From: Methanomassiliicoccales archaeon | GTDB taxonomy: Archaea > Thermoplasmatota > Thermoplasmata > Methanomassiliicoccales > UBA472 | Direction of reading: 5' to 3' | Assembly (NCBI GenBank): GCA_028679935.1 | Contig: JAJRAL010000007.1 | Span: forward strand, 1-8,981 | DNA length: 8,981 nucleotides | In this document: positions 1 to 6,382 of the stretch, piece after piece | How the letters are laid out: each line of letters starts with the position of its first letter | How positions within the stretch are numbered: the stretch's first letter is position 1 | The notes under the pieces: model-generated | Seen by the model: only the letters and a program-made list of their open reading frames with translations | What the model was told of the DNA's origin: nothing | Databases searched by the model: none | Translations under genes and position numbers: made by a program

Positions 1-796
1 CCCTCACCGTGGTCAGGAAGGAGCGCTTCTTGACGACCTCGTCGGCCTCGGAGGCGTGCCCCATCACCTCATGCGCCAGGAGCCCGGTTATGGACGGGCT
101 GGTGATGCAGGTGAGCAGGCCGGAGGGGCACTTCTTCGCCTTGAGCATCCTCACCGCTTCGGTACCGGTCTGACGGCCGATCTCCTCCACATCGACCGCC
201 TCGAACATGTCGAATCCCTTCGTCCCGTCGGTGATGCTGTAGAAGAGCTCGGTCCTGCCCGCGTCCGAGGCGATGGTCTGGGCCATCAGCCGACCGCGGA
301 CCTCTTCCCATTCGACCATCGTGCCCAGCGAGTTGACGACCTGGCTATTCTTGACGGTCTCGAGATACATGGCGTTGGTGTTCACGATTCTCTTGTCCAC
401 CCGCTGCGCCTTGTCCAGGTCGAGCGCGAGGGCGAGCTTGTCCTTCAGGGGGACGTCGTCCGGGTGCTTGCCGACCTCCGCTTTGACTTTTCCCAGCGTG
501 ACGATCCCCTTCAGCTGCTCCCTGCCCTTGGCGTTGCCTCCGTGGGCGTTGTGCACTGCTGCCTCCGCCGCGGCCATTATCTCCGCGTGGTCGAGGCTCG
601 GGCTCGAGGCGTACCCCCACGCCCCCTTCGAGCGCGACCGGAAGCAGACCCCTCCGCTCCTCGTCGTGCCGAGACTGCGCACCGCGCCATCCACTATCTG
701 GATCTGCATCGACTTGACCGATTGCTTCCTCGCGTCGCAGAACTTCGCTCCCAGGTCCCGCATCCTCTCCACGGCCTCTATTAGAAGGTCTTCCAT
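1..796 (-). CDS. tldD: TldD-family metallopeptidase (N-terminal 265 residues; gene runs off the left edge)
   Basis: The minus-strand frame opens with ATG at 796-794 and stays open to base 1, giving 265 residues without a stop. TldD proteins are usually about 450-480 residues, so roughly the C-terminal 40% is outside the window. The start MEDLLIEAVERM and the segment with QIQIVDGAVRS and RSGGVCFRS (about residues 31-55) resemble the N-terminal domain of TldD/PmbA proteins. The zinc motif is visible near the edge as HEVMGHASEAD, residues 242-252 (H242, E243, H247), the HExxxH signature of TldD rather than of TldE, which lacks it. In characterised systems TldD/TldE form a heterodimer that degrades unfolded peptides or matures modified peptides; that role is family knowledge. 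The ATG overlaps the upstream peptidase stop by one base (TGATG), and a GGGTGG-like stretch lies just ahead, so translation is probably coupled. A tldE partner may lie just beyond the left edge (inference). Confidence 0.9.
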   Translation of the reverse strand, partial: MEDLLIEAVERMRDLGAKFCDARKQSVKSMQIQIVDGAVRSLGTTRSGGVCFRSRSKGAWGYASSPSLDHAEIMAAAEAAVHNAHGGNAKGREQLKGIVTLGKVKAEVGKHPDDVPLKDKLALALDLDKAQRVDKRIVNTNAMYLETVKNSQVVNSLGTMVEWEEVRGRLMAQTIASDAGRTELFYSITDGTKGFDMFEAVDVEEIGRQTGTEAVRMLKAKKCPSGLLTCITSPSITGLLAHEVMGHASEADEVVKKRSFLTTVR

Positions 797-1890
797 CACA
801 CCACCCTCAGCTCCGTCGAGCCGGACGTCAGCATCTCGGCCCCCTTCTTCGTTATCAGAACGTCATCCTCGATCCTGACCCCGCCCTCGCCCCGGATGTA
901 TGCTCCTGGCTCGGCGGTGATGACCATGTTCTGCTTGAGAATCGCATCGCTCTCCATCGACGCCCTGATGCCGTCGTGCACCGCCAGGCCGATGGTGTGT
1001 CCGAGCGAATGATTGAAAAGTCCCTTGAACTCCGAGGCGTCGATTATCGATCTCGCCGCCGCGTCGACGTCCTTGGCCACCGCCCCATCTCTCATCGCTC
1101 CGATCGCGGCGAGCTGGGCCCGCCTCACCGTACCGTACATCCTCTTCATCTTGGGGCTGACGCTGCCGAAGAACATCGTCCTGGTGATGTCTGAGCCATA
1201 GCGTCTCACCGAAGCGCCGAAGTCGACGAGCACGCAGTCGCCCTTGGTCAGCTTCCTGGCCCCTGGGCTGTGGTGCGGCTCCGCCGTGTTCGGGCCGAAC
1301 GAAGCGTCGGTGGAGAACGCCGGTGCGCTCGCCCCCTTCTTCTGCATCCTGTAGTTCACCTCGGCGGCGAGCTCGTACTCGGCCATGTCCCTCTCCAGCA
1401 GGTCGGGGAGCTCTTCGCCCACCGCGGAGGCGATACGGCAGGCCTCGCGCAGGCTCTCCAGCTCCTCCTTGTCCTTGATCGCCCTGGCGGCCTCGAAGGC
1501 CTTCCAGACGTCGACCACCTCGGCGCCGCTCACGCGCTTGATGTCGTCGAGCACGCGGAGCGTGAGGCCGGAACCGCTCACACCGAGCCTCTTGACGCCC
1601 TTCAGTTCCTTCCTCAGCATCTCTTCCTTCTCCGTCCTCCTGGCGAAGAGGTGCAGAGCCGCATCCGTCTCCCTCGCGCTCGTCTCCTCCAGTATCGATG
1701 AGAATAGGTCACTCCCGCCGTCGCGGTGCAGGACGACAGCGCAGCCCTCAAACAGTCCGGAGCTCGCTCCGATAGCGTAGAAGAAGTTGACGTCCAGATT
1801 GGGCTCGACGTCGTTCGCCAGAATGATCGTGTCGACCCCGTTAGGGATGTTCTCGAAGATGCGCCGCACTCTAGCCTTCGTTCCGCTCAC
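796..1890 (-). CDS. pepQ: M24 family Xaa-Pro peptidase (prolidase / aminopeptidase P type)
   Basis: This 364-residue protein has an N-terminal creatinase/prolidase-like domain (about 1-140) and a C-terminal pita-bread peptidase domain (about 143-360). All five metal ligands of the family can be placed: D223 in VDFGA, D234 in SDITRT, H298 in NHSLGHTIG, E327 in TAEPGA and E341 in RIEDD. The spacings of 11 (D-D) and 14 (E-E) match prolidases, and H305 in AVHD fits the second conserved histidine. It should hydrolyse the bond before proline in short peptides, in the cytoplasm, with a two-metal centre. Dipeptidase and aminopeptidase P specificity cannot be separated by eye. The start is GTG at 1890. 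A TATA-like element about 24-32 bases upstream suggests it may have its own leaderless transcript besides readthrough from nadX, 51 bases upstream. Its TGA overlaps the tldD ATG by one base, linking two peptidases. Confidence 0.93.
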   Translation of the reverse strand: MSGTKARVRRIFENIPNGVDTIILANDVEPNLDVNFFYAIGASSGLFEGCAVVLHRDGGSDLFSSILEETSARETDAALHLFARRTEKEEMLRKELKGVKRLGVSGSGLTLRVLDDIKRVSGAEVVDVWKAFEAARAIKDKEELESLREACRIASAVGEELPDLLERDMAEYELAAEVNYRMQKKGASAPAFSTDASFGPNTAEPHHSPGARKLTKGDCVLVDFGASVRRYGSDITRTMFFGSVSPKMKRMYGTVRRAQLAAIGAMRDGAVAKDVDAAARSIIDASEFKGLFNHSLGHTIGLAVHDGIRASMESDAILKQNMVITAEPGAYIRGEGGVRIEDDVLITKKGAEMLTSGSTELRVV

Positions 1891-1913
1891 CGGCCTGGGA
1901 TGAGTACGGTAGC

Positions 1914-1926
1914 GATATAACGTTAT
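1914..1926 (-). promoter_or_regulatory. Putative TATA box and 10-bp palindrome ahead of the M24 peptidase
   Basis: On the minus strand this reads GCATAACGTTATATCGC, an AT-rich patch in a GC-rich setting, with GTTATATC centred about 28 bases before the GTG start at 1890. That distance fits an archaeal TATA box driving a leaderless mRNA. The perfect palindrome ATAACGTTAT (1917-1926) overlaps it and could be an operator or simply part of the AT-rich promoter. It sits in the 51-base gap between nadX and the peptidase, where no other feature was found. Confidence 0.4.
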
Positions 1927-1941
1927 GCTGGCGTGGCCGCT

Positions 1942-2757
1942 TCAGACCCCGACCCAGACGTTGGTGACGATGCTCTTCAGGGCCGAGACGGCGGAGAGGG
2001 CGGCGAGGTAGCTCGTCGCGGGGTTCTCCGGGAATGGCGTGTTGCGGATCTCCGCCCTCATCTGGCCGAACGGGCCCTTGGCGATGATCACGTGGGTGTT
2101 GACCTCGGCCTCTGGATCGCAGATCAGAGTGACCTTCGTGTTCTCGAACCCGAGCGCGATCAGGCTGACCGTCGCGGCGACGTTCACGTTCCGGGGGAAG
2201 AGCCTCACCGCCTCCCTGGCCGGCCCCTCGTAGATGATCGTCCTGCCATCGAGCTTCGAGACGTCGACCCCTTTCTCCTTCAGGTAAGGAACGTCCTGGA
2301 AGCCTCCCGGTCCCTTGGTGGTAATCAGATGTACCTCGTCTATCCGGCCCTGCGCCGAACGGAGCCCGTCCGTCCCGCAGACCGCTCCGGAGGGGATATA
2401 GAGCCTGCCGCCCTTCTCCCTGGCTAGTTTGAAGCAACGCTCCCTGAATGCGTCGTCGTAGAACGAGCCGACGCTCATCACCATGATGTCACGGCCGAGC
2501 TCGAGCGACATCGGGGCGAACTTCCTGGCCGCCTCCTGGGACGCCGCTTCGATGACCAGGTCGACGCCCTTCATCGCCTCGACTATGGGCTCGTCCCCGT
2601 ACCGGGTCAGCATGCCCTTCTTGTATTCCTTGAGCCGGGCCTCTGCGCGCTGCTCATTCTTGTCGGTGATGTAGACGCGCTCGACCTCCGGCATGTCCTC
2701 CGCCGCCTTGGCCAGGACGTTGCCGATTGAGCCGCATCCGATGATCAGGAGTCGCAT
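1942..2757 (-). CDS. nadX: L-aspartate dehydrogenase (NAD biosynthesis)
   Basis: This 271-residue protein matches L-aspartate dehydrogenase in length and motif order. It has an N-terminal Rossmann fold with GCGSIG at 7-12 and an acidic residue after the second strand (YITDKN, D32), which suggests NAD use. EAASQEAA at 70-77, MSVGSF at 94-99 and IPSGAVCGTDGL at 121-132 follow. The C-terminal catalytic domain contains FPRNVNVAATVSLIALGF (about 187-204), CDPEAEVNTHVI with H222 as the likely conserved active-site histidine, and NPATSYLAALSA at 245-256. The enzyme oxidises L-aspartate to iminoaspartate, which NadA condenses with dihydroxyacetone phosphate to give quinolinate. No nadA or nadC is in the window. 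The ATG at 2757 has no ribosome site but has an AT-rich box 21-29 bases upstream, as expected for a leaderless transcript. It is divergent from archease and heads the minus-strand cluster. Confidence 0.92.
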   Translation of the reverse strand: MRLLIIGCGSIGNVLAKAAEDMPEVERVYITDKNEQRAEARLKEYKKGMLTRYGDEPIVEAMKGVDLVIEAASQEAARKFAPMSLELGRDIMVMSVGSFYDDAFRERCFKLAREKGGRLYIPSGAVCGTDGLRSAQGRIDEVHLITTKGPGGFQDVPYLKEKGVDVSKLDGRTIIYEGPAREAVRLFPRNVNVAATVSLIALGFENTKVTLICDPEAEVNTHVIIAKGPFGQMRAEIRNTPFPENPATSYLAALSAVSALKSIVTNVWVGV

Positions 2758-2777
2758 GAGCCATCGAACGCAAGACG

Positions 2778-2786
2778 CATAATTAG
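2778..2786 (-). promoter_or_regulatory. Putative TATA box of nadX
   Basis: On the minus strand the sequence is TCTAATTATG, 21-29 bases before the nadX ATG at 2757, in an otherwise GC-rich region. The distance predicts initiation at or next to the start codon (leaderless mRNA). No Shine-Dalgarno sequence lies between the box and the ATG, which supports this reading. Confidence 0.45.
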
Positions 2787-2807
2787 AGCTTTCCGGGGGT
2801 ACGTCAA

Positions 2808-2819
2808 AAGCGTTTTAAC
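2808..2819 (+). promoter_or_regulatory. Putative TATA box of the archease operon
   Basis: AAGCGTTTTAAC is the AT-rich patch closest to the archease start, with TTTTAA about 25-30 bases ahead of the ATG at 2842. No ribosome site lies in between, so a leaderless transcript is likely. Together with the nadX box it makes a compact divergent promoter pair in an 84-base gap, with the boxes only about 21 bases apart, so binding of basal factors at one may affect the other (inference). Confidence 0.45.
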
Positions 2820-2841
2820 CGGCGCGTGGCATCTTCAGCCG

Positions 2842-3246
2842 ATGAGATACGAGCAGCTGGAGCACACCGCGGACGTCATGATCAAGGCGCACGGCTCGAC
2901 GCTGGAGGAGTGCTTCGAGAACGCCGCCTATGCTCTCACCGACCAGATGGTCGATGCATCGCTCGTCAGGCCGGAGATAGAGATGACGTTCCAGGTGAAT
3001 GGGGAAGATCCGGAATCGCTGCTCTACAACTTCCTATCCGAGTTCCTCTACATCCGCGACGTGAAGCACTTGATCTTCTCGACGTTCAAGGTGAAGATCG
3101 AAGGCAATTCGTTGTTCTGTTCCGCCAAGGGGGAGACGCTCGAGGCCTGCCGGCACAAGGCAAGGCACGATGTGAAGGCGGTCACCTATCATATGCTCCA
3201 GGTCGACCAGATGGAACCTTCGGTCAGGGTGATATTTGACATATGA
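2842..3246 (+). CDS. Archease (RtcB tRNA-splicing ligase cofactor)
   Basis: This 134-residue protein has the usual archease length and pattern: HTADVMIKAHG at 8-18 with metal-binding D11, the helix STLEECFENAAYAL (19-32), SLLYNFLSEFLYIRD (59-73), KAVTYHML (112-119) and the C-terminal IFDI with D133. In human and Pyrococcus archease the N-terminal and C-terminal aspartates bind metal and promote guanylylation and multiple turnover of the RNA ligase RtcB. That function is family knowledge; rtcB is not in the window. The ATG at 2842 is preferred because the homologous region begins there and a TATA-like box sits at leaderless distance. The next gene starts 7 bases after its TGA, so the two are probably cotranscribed. 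Confidence 0.93.
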   Translation: MRYEQLEHTADVMIKAHGSTLEECFENAAYALTDQMVDASLVRPEIEMTFQVNGEDPESLLYNFLSEFLYIRDVKHLIFSTFKVKIEGNSLFCSAKGETLEACRHKARHDVKAVTYHMLQVDQMEPSVRVIFDI

Positions 3247-3253
3247 GGCGCCC

Positions 3254-4213
3254 ATGAAAGCCTCCGCCACCGCCTACCCGATACAGGGCTTGATCAAGTA
3301 CCACGGCCTGAGGGACGAGGAGCTTCGCCTCCCCTACCACGACTCGATCTCGGTCTGCACCGCTCCGATCCGTACCTTGACGACGATCGAGTTCGGCCGC
3401 CGCCTGGATTCTGCCGAGTTCGACGGCAAAAAGGCGACCGGAAGGGAGCTCGAGAGGATCAGGGCGGTCGTCGATCCGCTGAGGAAAAAGGCGAAGAAGA
3501 AGAACGGGTTCCGAATGGTCTCCGAGAACAACTTCCCATCGAACATCGGGCTCGGGGCGAGCGCATCCGCGTTCGCCGCACTCGCCGTTGCGACGGCCGC
3601 GGCGTTGGATCTAGAGATGAGCCTCGAAGAGCTTTCGAGATACGCCAGGAGAGGCGCGGGATCGGCCTCGAGGGCGGTGACCGGCGGATTCTCTCGCTGG
3701 TACGCCGGCACCTCCGACGAGGACAGCTTCTCCAGACTTCTAGCCTCACCGGAGGAGCTGGACATGGGCATCGTCTGCGCCCTCATTCCCGCCAAGAAGT
3801 TCACCGAGACGGCGCATCGTGAGGTGACCACGTCGCCGTTCTTCGAGGCCCGCATCAAGTACGTGGTCGAGGCGTTGGACAAGATGGAGAAGGCGATCTA
3901 CGCGCACGACCTCAATCGCATCTGCTCTTTGGCCGAGACCGACACCTTGCTCCTCCACGGAATAACAATGACCGGGATCGACGAGCTGGTGCTCTGGCGG
4001 CCAGACACGGTGAAGGTTATCTTGGAAGTGAGGCAGATGCGCTCCGAGGGGCTGAGGACGTACTTCTCGATCGATACGGGGGCGACCGTCTACGTCAACT
4101 CGCCTCTGGACGAAAGGTCTGAGGTCCGATCGAGGATCGAGATGCTGGGGATCGAGACGATCGATTGTCACGTGGGCGGTCCGGCGACGCTCGTGGATGA
4201 CCATCTCTTCTGA
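3254..4213 (+). CDS. mvaD: Mevalonate diphosphate/bisphosphate decarboxylase family protein (GHMP fold, isoprenoid synthesis)
   Basis: This 319-residue protein follows the mevalonate-diphosphate decarboxylase plan. LIKYHGLRD at 13-21 carries K15, the GHMP nucleotide-binding loop is PSNIGLGASASA (95-106), GAGSASRAVTGG (135-145) carries R140, and SIDTGATVYV (272-281) carries D274. K15, R140 and D274 match the Lys/Arg/Asp triad needed for ATP-dependent decarboxylation, so this is more likely a decarboxylase than mevalonate-3-kinase, which has lost part of the triad. In archaea such enzymes act on mevalonate 5-diphosphate, 5-phosphate (Haloferax) or 3,5-bisphosphate (Thermoplasma); the substrate cannot be told from sequence by eye. 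The product is isopentenyl phosphate or diphosphate for lipids. The ATG at 3254 is chosen over the in-frame TTG at 3236, which overlaps archease and adds six residues unlike the family; GAGG at 3245-3248 may serve as ribosome site. Confidence 0.85.
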   Translation: MKASATAYPIQGLIKYHGLRDEELRLPYHDSISVCTAPIRTLTTIEFGRRLDSAEFDGKKATGRELERIRAVVDPLRKKAKKKNGFRMVSENNFPSNIGLGASASAFAALAVATAAALDLEMSLEELSRYARRGAGSASRAVTGGFSRWYAGTSDEDSFSRLLASPEELDMGIVCALIPAKKFTETAHREVTTSPFFEARIKYVVEALDKMEKAIYAHDLNRICSLAETDTLLLHGITMTGIDELVLWRPDTVKVILEVRQMRSEGLRTYFSIDTGATVYVNSPLDERSEVRSRIEMLGIETIDCHVGGPATLVDDHLF

Positions 4214-4244
4214 GACTGATTCGCCAGAAAACGCTAACTACACG

Positions 4245-4275
4245 GCATTCGCTCTCTAGAGGGCCGGACGAATGC
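4245..4275. repeat. Inverted repeat (7-bp arms, 17-base spacer) between two gene pairs
   Basis: GCATTCG at 4245-4251 is the exact reverse complement of CGAATGC at 4269-4275. The spacer contains the palindrome CTCTAGAG (4254-4261), so the transcript could fold into a hairpin with an inner pairing. It lies in the 77-base gap between mvaD and the formyltransferase-like gene. No strong T-run follows, so a typical archaeal terminator is unlikely. It may be an operator, an mRNA structure or chance. Confidence 0.35.
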
Positions 4276-4290
4276 GGAATATCAAGGCGT

Positions 4291-5163
4291 TTGTCGTGCC
4301 GAGCAACCGGGGAGGAGGACTGGAGCACGCTCAAGATCGGCTGGTTCACGTCGGGGCGGGATGCCCAAGCTAGAGCCCTCCTCGAAGCGGTCAAGAAGAA
4401 GGCGGAGGGGGGCGCCATCGACGCCCGGATAGAGTTTGTCTTCTGCAACTGGGAGGAAGGGGAGGAGCCGCAGCACGCCGACTTCGCGGAGCGCGAGAGG
4501 TTCTTCGCCCTTGTGCACCAGCTAGGGTTGCCACTGATCACGCTCTCCTGGAAGAAGTTCAGATCGGAGATCGTGGCTGGGAAGAAGGACGAACGCCGCG
4601 CGGAGTACGGTCGGAAGATGAGGAACATGATCTACGGCCACTCGTTCGACCTCGGCCTTCTTGCCGGCTACTCCTTGCAGATGGACGCCGACACATGTAC
4701 CCGGTTCGACCTGGTCAGCCTGCACCCCGGTCCTCCCTACGCCCCGCCTGGGACGGAGATGGAGATGATCCACCGGGCGATCATGGCGCGCGCCGAATCC
4801 CACGGAGCTACAATCAGGACATGCGCGCCGGAATGGGAGGCCCAGTCGATCGCCACTTTCTGTGCCTTCTCGCTGCGCGGGTCGGGCTATACACCCCTCT
4901 GGAACGCGCTGGATGCCAAGCTGGGCGATGGCACGGTCGACCTGGTCCCGAAGGCGGAGGTGGAGAGTGACCCGCTCTTCGACAGGATACGGTCGGACCT
5001 AGAGAGGAGGGAGCGGGCGCTAGTCGTCCTGACCCTCGGATTGTTCTCGGGGAGCAAGCTCGACCTCCAAAAGGGAAAAGTTTACGTTGATGGCCGACCC
5101 TTGAGCGGCCCATACGACCTCACCCAACCCGTCGAGGACGCGATCGGGAAGGGAGAGTTCTGA
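4291..5163 (+). CDS. Formyltransferase-fold protein (PurN-like) with altered active-site residues
   Basis: Numbered from TTG at 4291 the protein has 290 residues. Residues 14-195 follow the glycinamide ribonucleotide formyltransferase-like fold: LKIGWFTSGRD (14-24), FVFCNWEEGEE (49-59), LPLITLSWKKF (80-90), GHSFDLGLLAGY (116-127), and LVSLHPGPP (141-149) at the catalytic loop. The PurN catalytic set is Asn-x-His plus a later His and Asp. Here the Asn is S143, the central H145 is kept, the later His is R176 and the Asp appears as E183. Ordinary formyl transfer from formyl-tetrahydrofolate is therefore doubtful; another substrate or a non-catalytic role is possible. A roughly 90-residue C-terminal extension ends in GPYDLTQPVEDAI. 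The start is uncertain: homology begins near LKIGWF (4330), but no ATG, GTG or TTG lies there. The HAD gene follows after 9 bases, suggesting a shared pathway. Confidence 0.72.
   Translation: MSCRATGEEDWSTLKIGWFTSGRDAQARALLEAVKKKAEGGAIDARIEFVFCNWEEGEEPQHADFAERERFFALVHQLGLPLITLSWKKFRSEIVAGKKDERRAEYGRKMRNMIYGHSFDLGLLAGYSLQMDADTCTRFDLVSLHPGPPYAPPGTEMEMIHRAIMARAESHGATIRTCAPEWEAQSIATFCAFSLRGSGYTPLWNALDAKLGDGTVDLVPKAEVESDPLFDRIRSDLERRERALVVLTLGLFSGSKLDLQKGKVYVDGRPLSGPYDLTQPVEDAIGKGEF
4311..4318 (+). promoter_or_regulatory. Strong Shine-Dalgarno-like GGAGGAGG inside the predicted formyltransferase-like 5' end
   Basis: GGAGGAGG lies 20-27 bases inside the TTG-started frame and 8-11 bases ahead of the codons ACG (4327) and CTC (4330), where homology to the family begins. 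That is the proper spacing for a ribosome site, but no standard start codon follows in frame. Either a rare start codon is used, or the TTG at 4291 is real and the purine run encodes Gly-Glu-Glu by chance, or there is a sequence error. Confidence 0.4.
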
Positions 5164-5167
5164 GGTG
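5162..5167 (+). promoter_or_regulatory. Ribosome binding site GAGGTG of the HAD gene
   Basis: GAGGTG begins within the stop codon of the formyltransferase-like gene and lies 5 bases before TTG at 5173. It matches the archaeal anti-Shine-Dalgarno consensus GGAGGTGA well. It supports a TTG start and translation dependent on the upstream gene. Confidence 0.6.
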
Positions 5168-5172
5168 GGGGC

Positions 5173-6294
5173 TTGGACTTCGAGGGTCTCGAGGAGGTCA
5201 TCGCCTACGAGGGCAAGCAGTTCGTCACCGACCTCGAGGGTCCGGTGACGAGGAACGACAACGCCCTTGAGCTGTGCGAGCGCTATGTCGAGCACGGCAG
5301 GGAATTGTTCTTCCTCATCGAGCGCTACGAGGACGTGCTGGCCGAGGTGCTTCATCGCTCCGGATACAAGACCGGCGACGCACTCCGCTTGATCCTTCCA
5401 TTCTTGAAGGCCTTCGGTGCGACGGACCACGGGATGCTCGAGATGGCGAAGAAGAACGTCTCCGTCCTTCCGGGAGCGGACAAGGTAATGCGCTACATGC
5501 AGGAGATCATGGCCTCGTTCATCGTCTCAACCAGCTACGAGCACTATGTTAGCGCGGTGTGCGAAGCGATAGGGTTCCCGTTCGAGAACGCCTTCTGCAC
5601 CCGCGTCTCGCTCGACCAGATAAGGATGGACGAATGGGAGGCGAGGACGATCAGGAACCTCGCGGAGGAGATTTCCAGGATGCCGATCATCGAGATCCCG
5701 CAGGGGGCGAGGTCGATGGGCGGCTTCTCGCCGCGGGATCAGCGGACGCTGCTCCGCCTGGACGAGATATTCTGGACCGAGATGACCGATCTTCCATCGT
5801 TCAGATTGGTGATGGAGGTCAACCCTGTCGGCGGGGAGGAGAAGGCCGCCACCATCGTCGACATCTGCAAGAAAACCGGCATCGGAATCGAGGACACGAT
5901 GTACGTCGGGGACGGCCTGACGGACGTGCAGGCGATGCGCCTGGTCAAGCGGGGCGGTGGGCTCGCGGTATCTTTCAACGGCTCCGCTCCGGCCGTCAAG
6001 GAAGCGGACGTGGCGGTGCTCTCGCCGAACGCCGTCGTGACGTCGATCCTGGCGGAGGAGTTCTTCAAGGGAGGCAAGGACGCCGCCCTGGAGATTGTGG
6101 ACCGCTGGAGCGTCGACGGGATACGACGCGACGGCCGGGTGAACGAGTACCTGGTCAGGGAGCTGGAGAGAGTGTTCGACGGCCGGCTGCCGAAGGTGGA
6201 GAGGGTGTCGTCGAGCAACATCGAACGCCTCAGCGAGTCGAGCGCCGTCTTCCGCAGGACGGTCAGGGGAGAGAGCGTCGGTAGCGTTGGATAG
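5173..6294 (+). CDS. HAD-superfamily hydrolase, archaeal DLEGP type
   Basis: This 373-residue cytoplasmic protein shows the four HAD motifs. Motif I is FVTDLEGPVT (17-26), with nucleophile D20 and E22 where many phosphatases have a second Asp. Motif II is FIVSTSYEHY (116-125), with S119/T120. Motif III is the lysine K224 in GGEEKAA, and motif IV is YVGDGLTDVQAM (244-255), with D247 and D251. A long insert between motifs II and III (about 130-215) would form the substrate-specifying cap. It resembles the archaeal HAD family I know as COG4030, whose substrate is unknown to me; a phosphomonoesterase role is inference. A Ser/Arg-rich tail (about 340-373) lies outside the HAD fold and may be disordered. 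The start is TTG at 5173 with GAGGTG 5 bases upstream, 9 bases after the previous stop. It ends in TAG. Confidence 0.82.
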   Translation: MDFEGLEEVIAYEGKQFVTDLEGPVTRNDNALELCERYVEHGRELFFLIERYEDVLAEVLHRSGYKTGDALRLILPFLKAFGATDHGMLEMAKKNVSVLPGADKVMRYMQEIMASFIVSTSYEHYVSAVCEAIGFPFENAFCTRVSLDQIRMDEWEARTIRNLAEEISRMPIIEIPQGARSMGGFSPRDQRTLLRLDEIFWTEMTDLPSFRLVMEVNPVGGEEKAATIVDICKKTGIGIEDTMYVGDGLTDVQAMRLVKRGGGLAVSFNGSAPAVKEADVAVLSPNAVVTSILAEEFFKGGKDAALEIVDRWSVDGIRRDGRVNEYLVRELERVFDGRLPKVERVSSSNIERLSESSAVFRRTVRGESVGSVG

Positions 6295-6322
6295 GCATGT
6301 TCCGTTCCTAGTCAACAATCGT

Positions 6323-6336
6323 GCAAACTCTTAATG
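6323..6336 (+). promoter_or_regulatory. Possible TATA box ahead of hyuA
   Basis: GCAAACTCTTAATG is the most AT-rich patch in the 103-base gap between the HAD gene and hyuA. It would place transcription start near 6355-6362, giving a leader of about 35-45 bases containing the GGAGGAG ribosome site. This fits a separate promoter for the three-gene right-hand cassette, but the match to a TATA consensus is weak. An 8-bp palindrome TCCATGGA (6371-6378) follows in the predicted leader. Confidence 0.25.
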
Positions 6337-6382
6337 GCCCCCAAGGCATTCAGGGTGGAAAGCAATCCATTCCATGGACTTT

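Noticed and set aside
56..784. A 242-codon plus-strand open frame opposite tldD
   Set aside because: It is antisense to a clear TldD frame with the HExxxH motif. The translation is Arg/His/Leu-rich with no recognisable motif, as expected for shadow frames in GC-rich DNA.
4272..4373. 33-codon frame from ATG at 4272 as a small gene
   Set aside because: It overlaps the formyltransferase-like frame and has no motif. It is at most a leader peptide, so it is mentioned only under the start-codon finding.
5527..6318. A 263-codon minus-strand and a 241-codon plus-strand frame over the HAD gene
   Set aside because: Both overlap the HAD frame, which carries all four HAD motifs. The alternatives have low-complexity Arg-rich translations.
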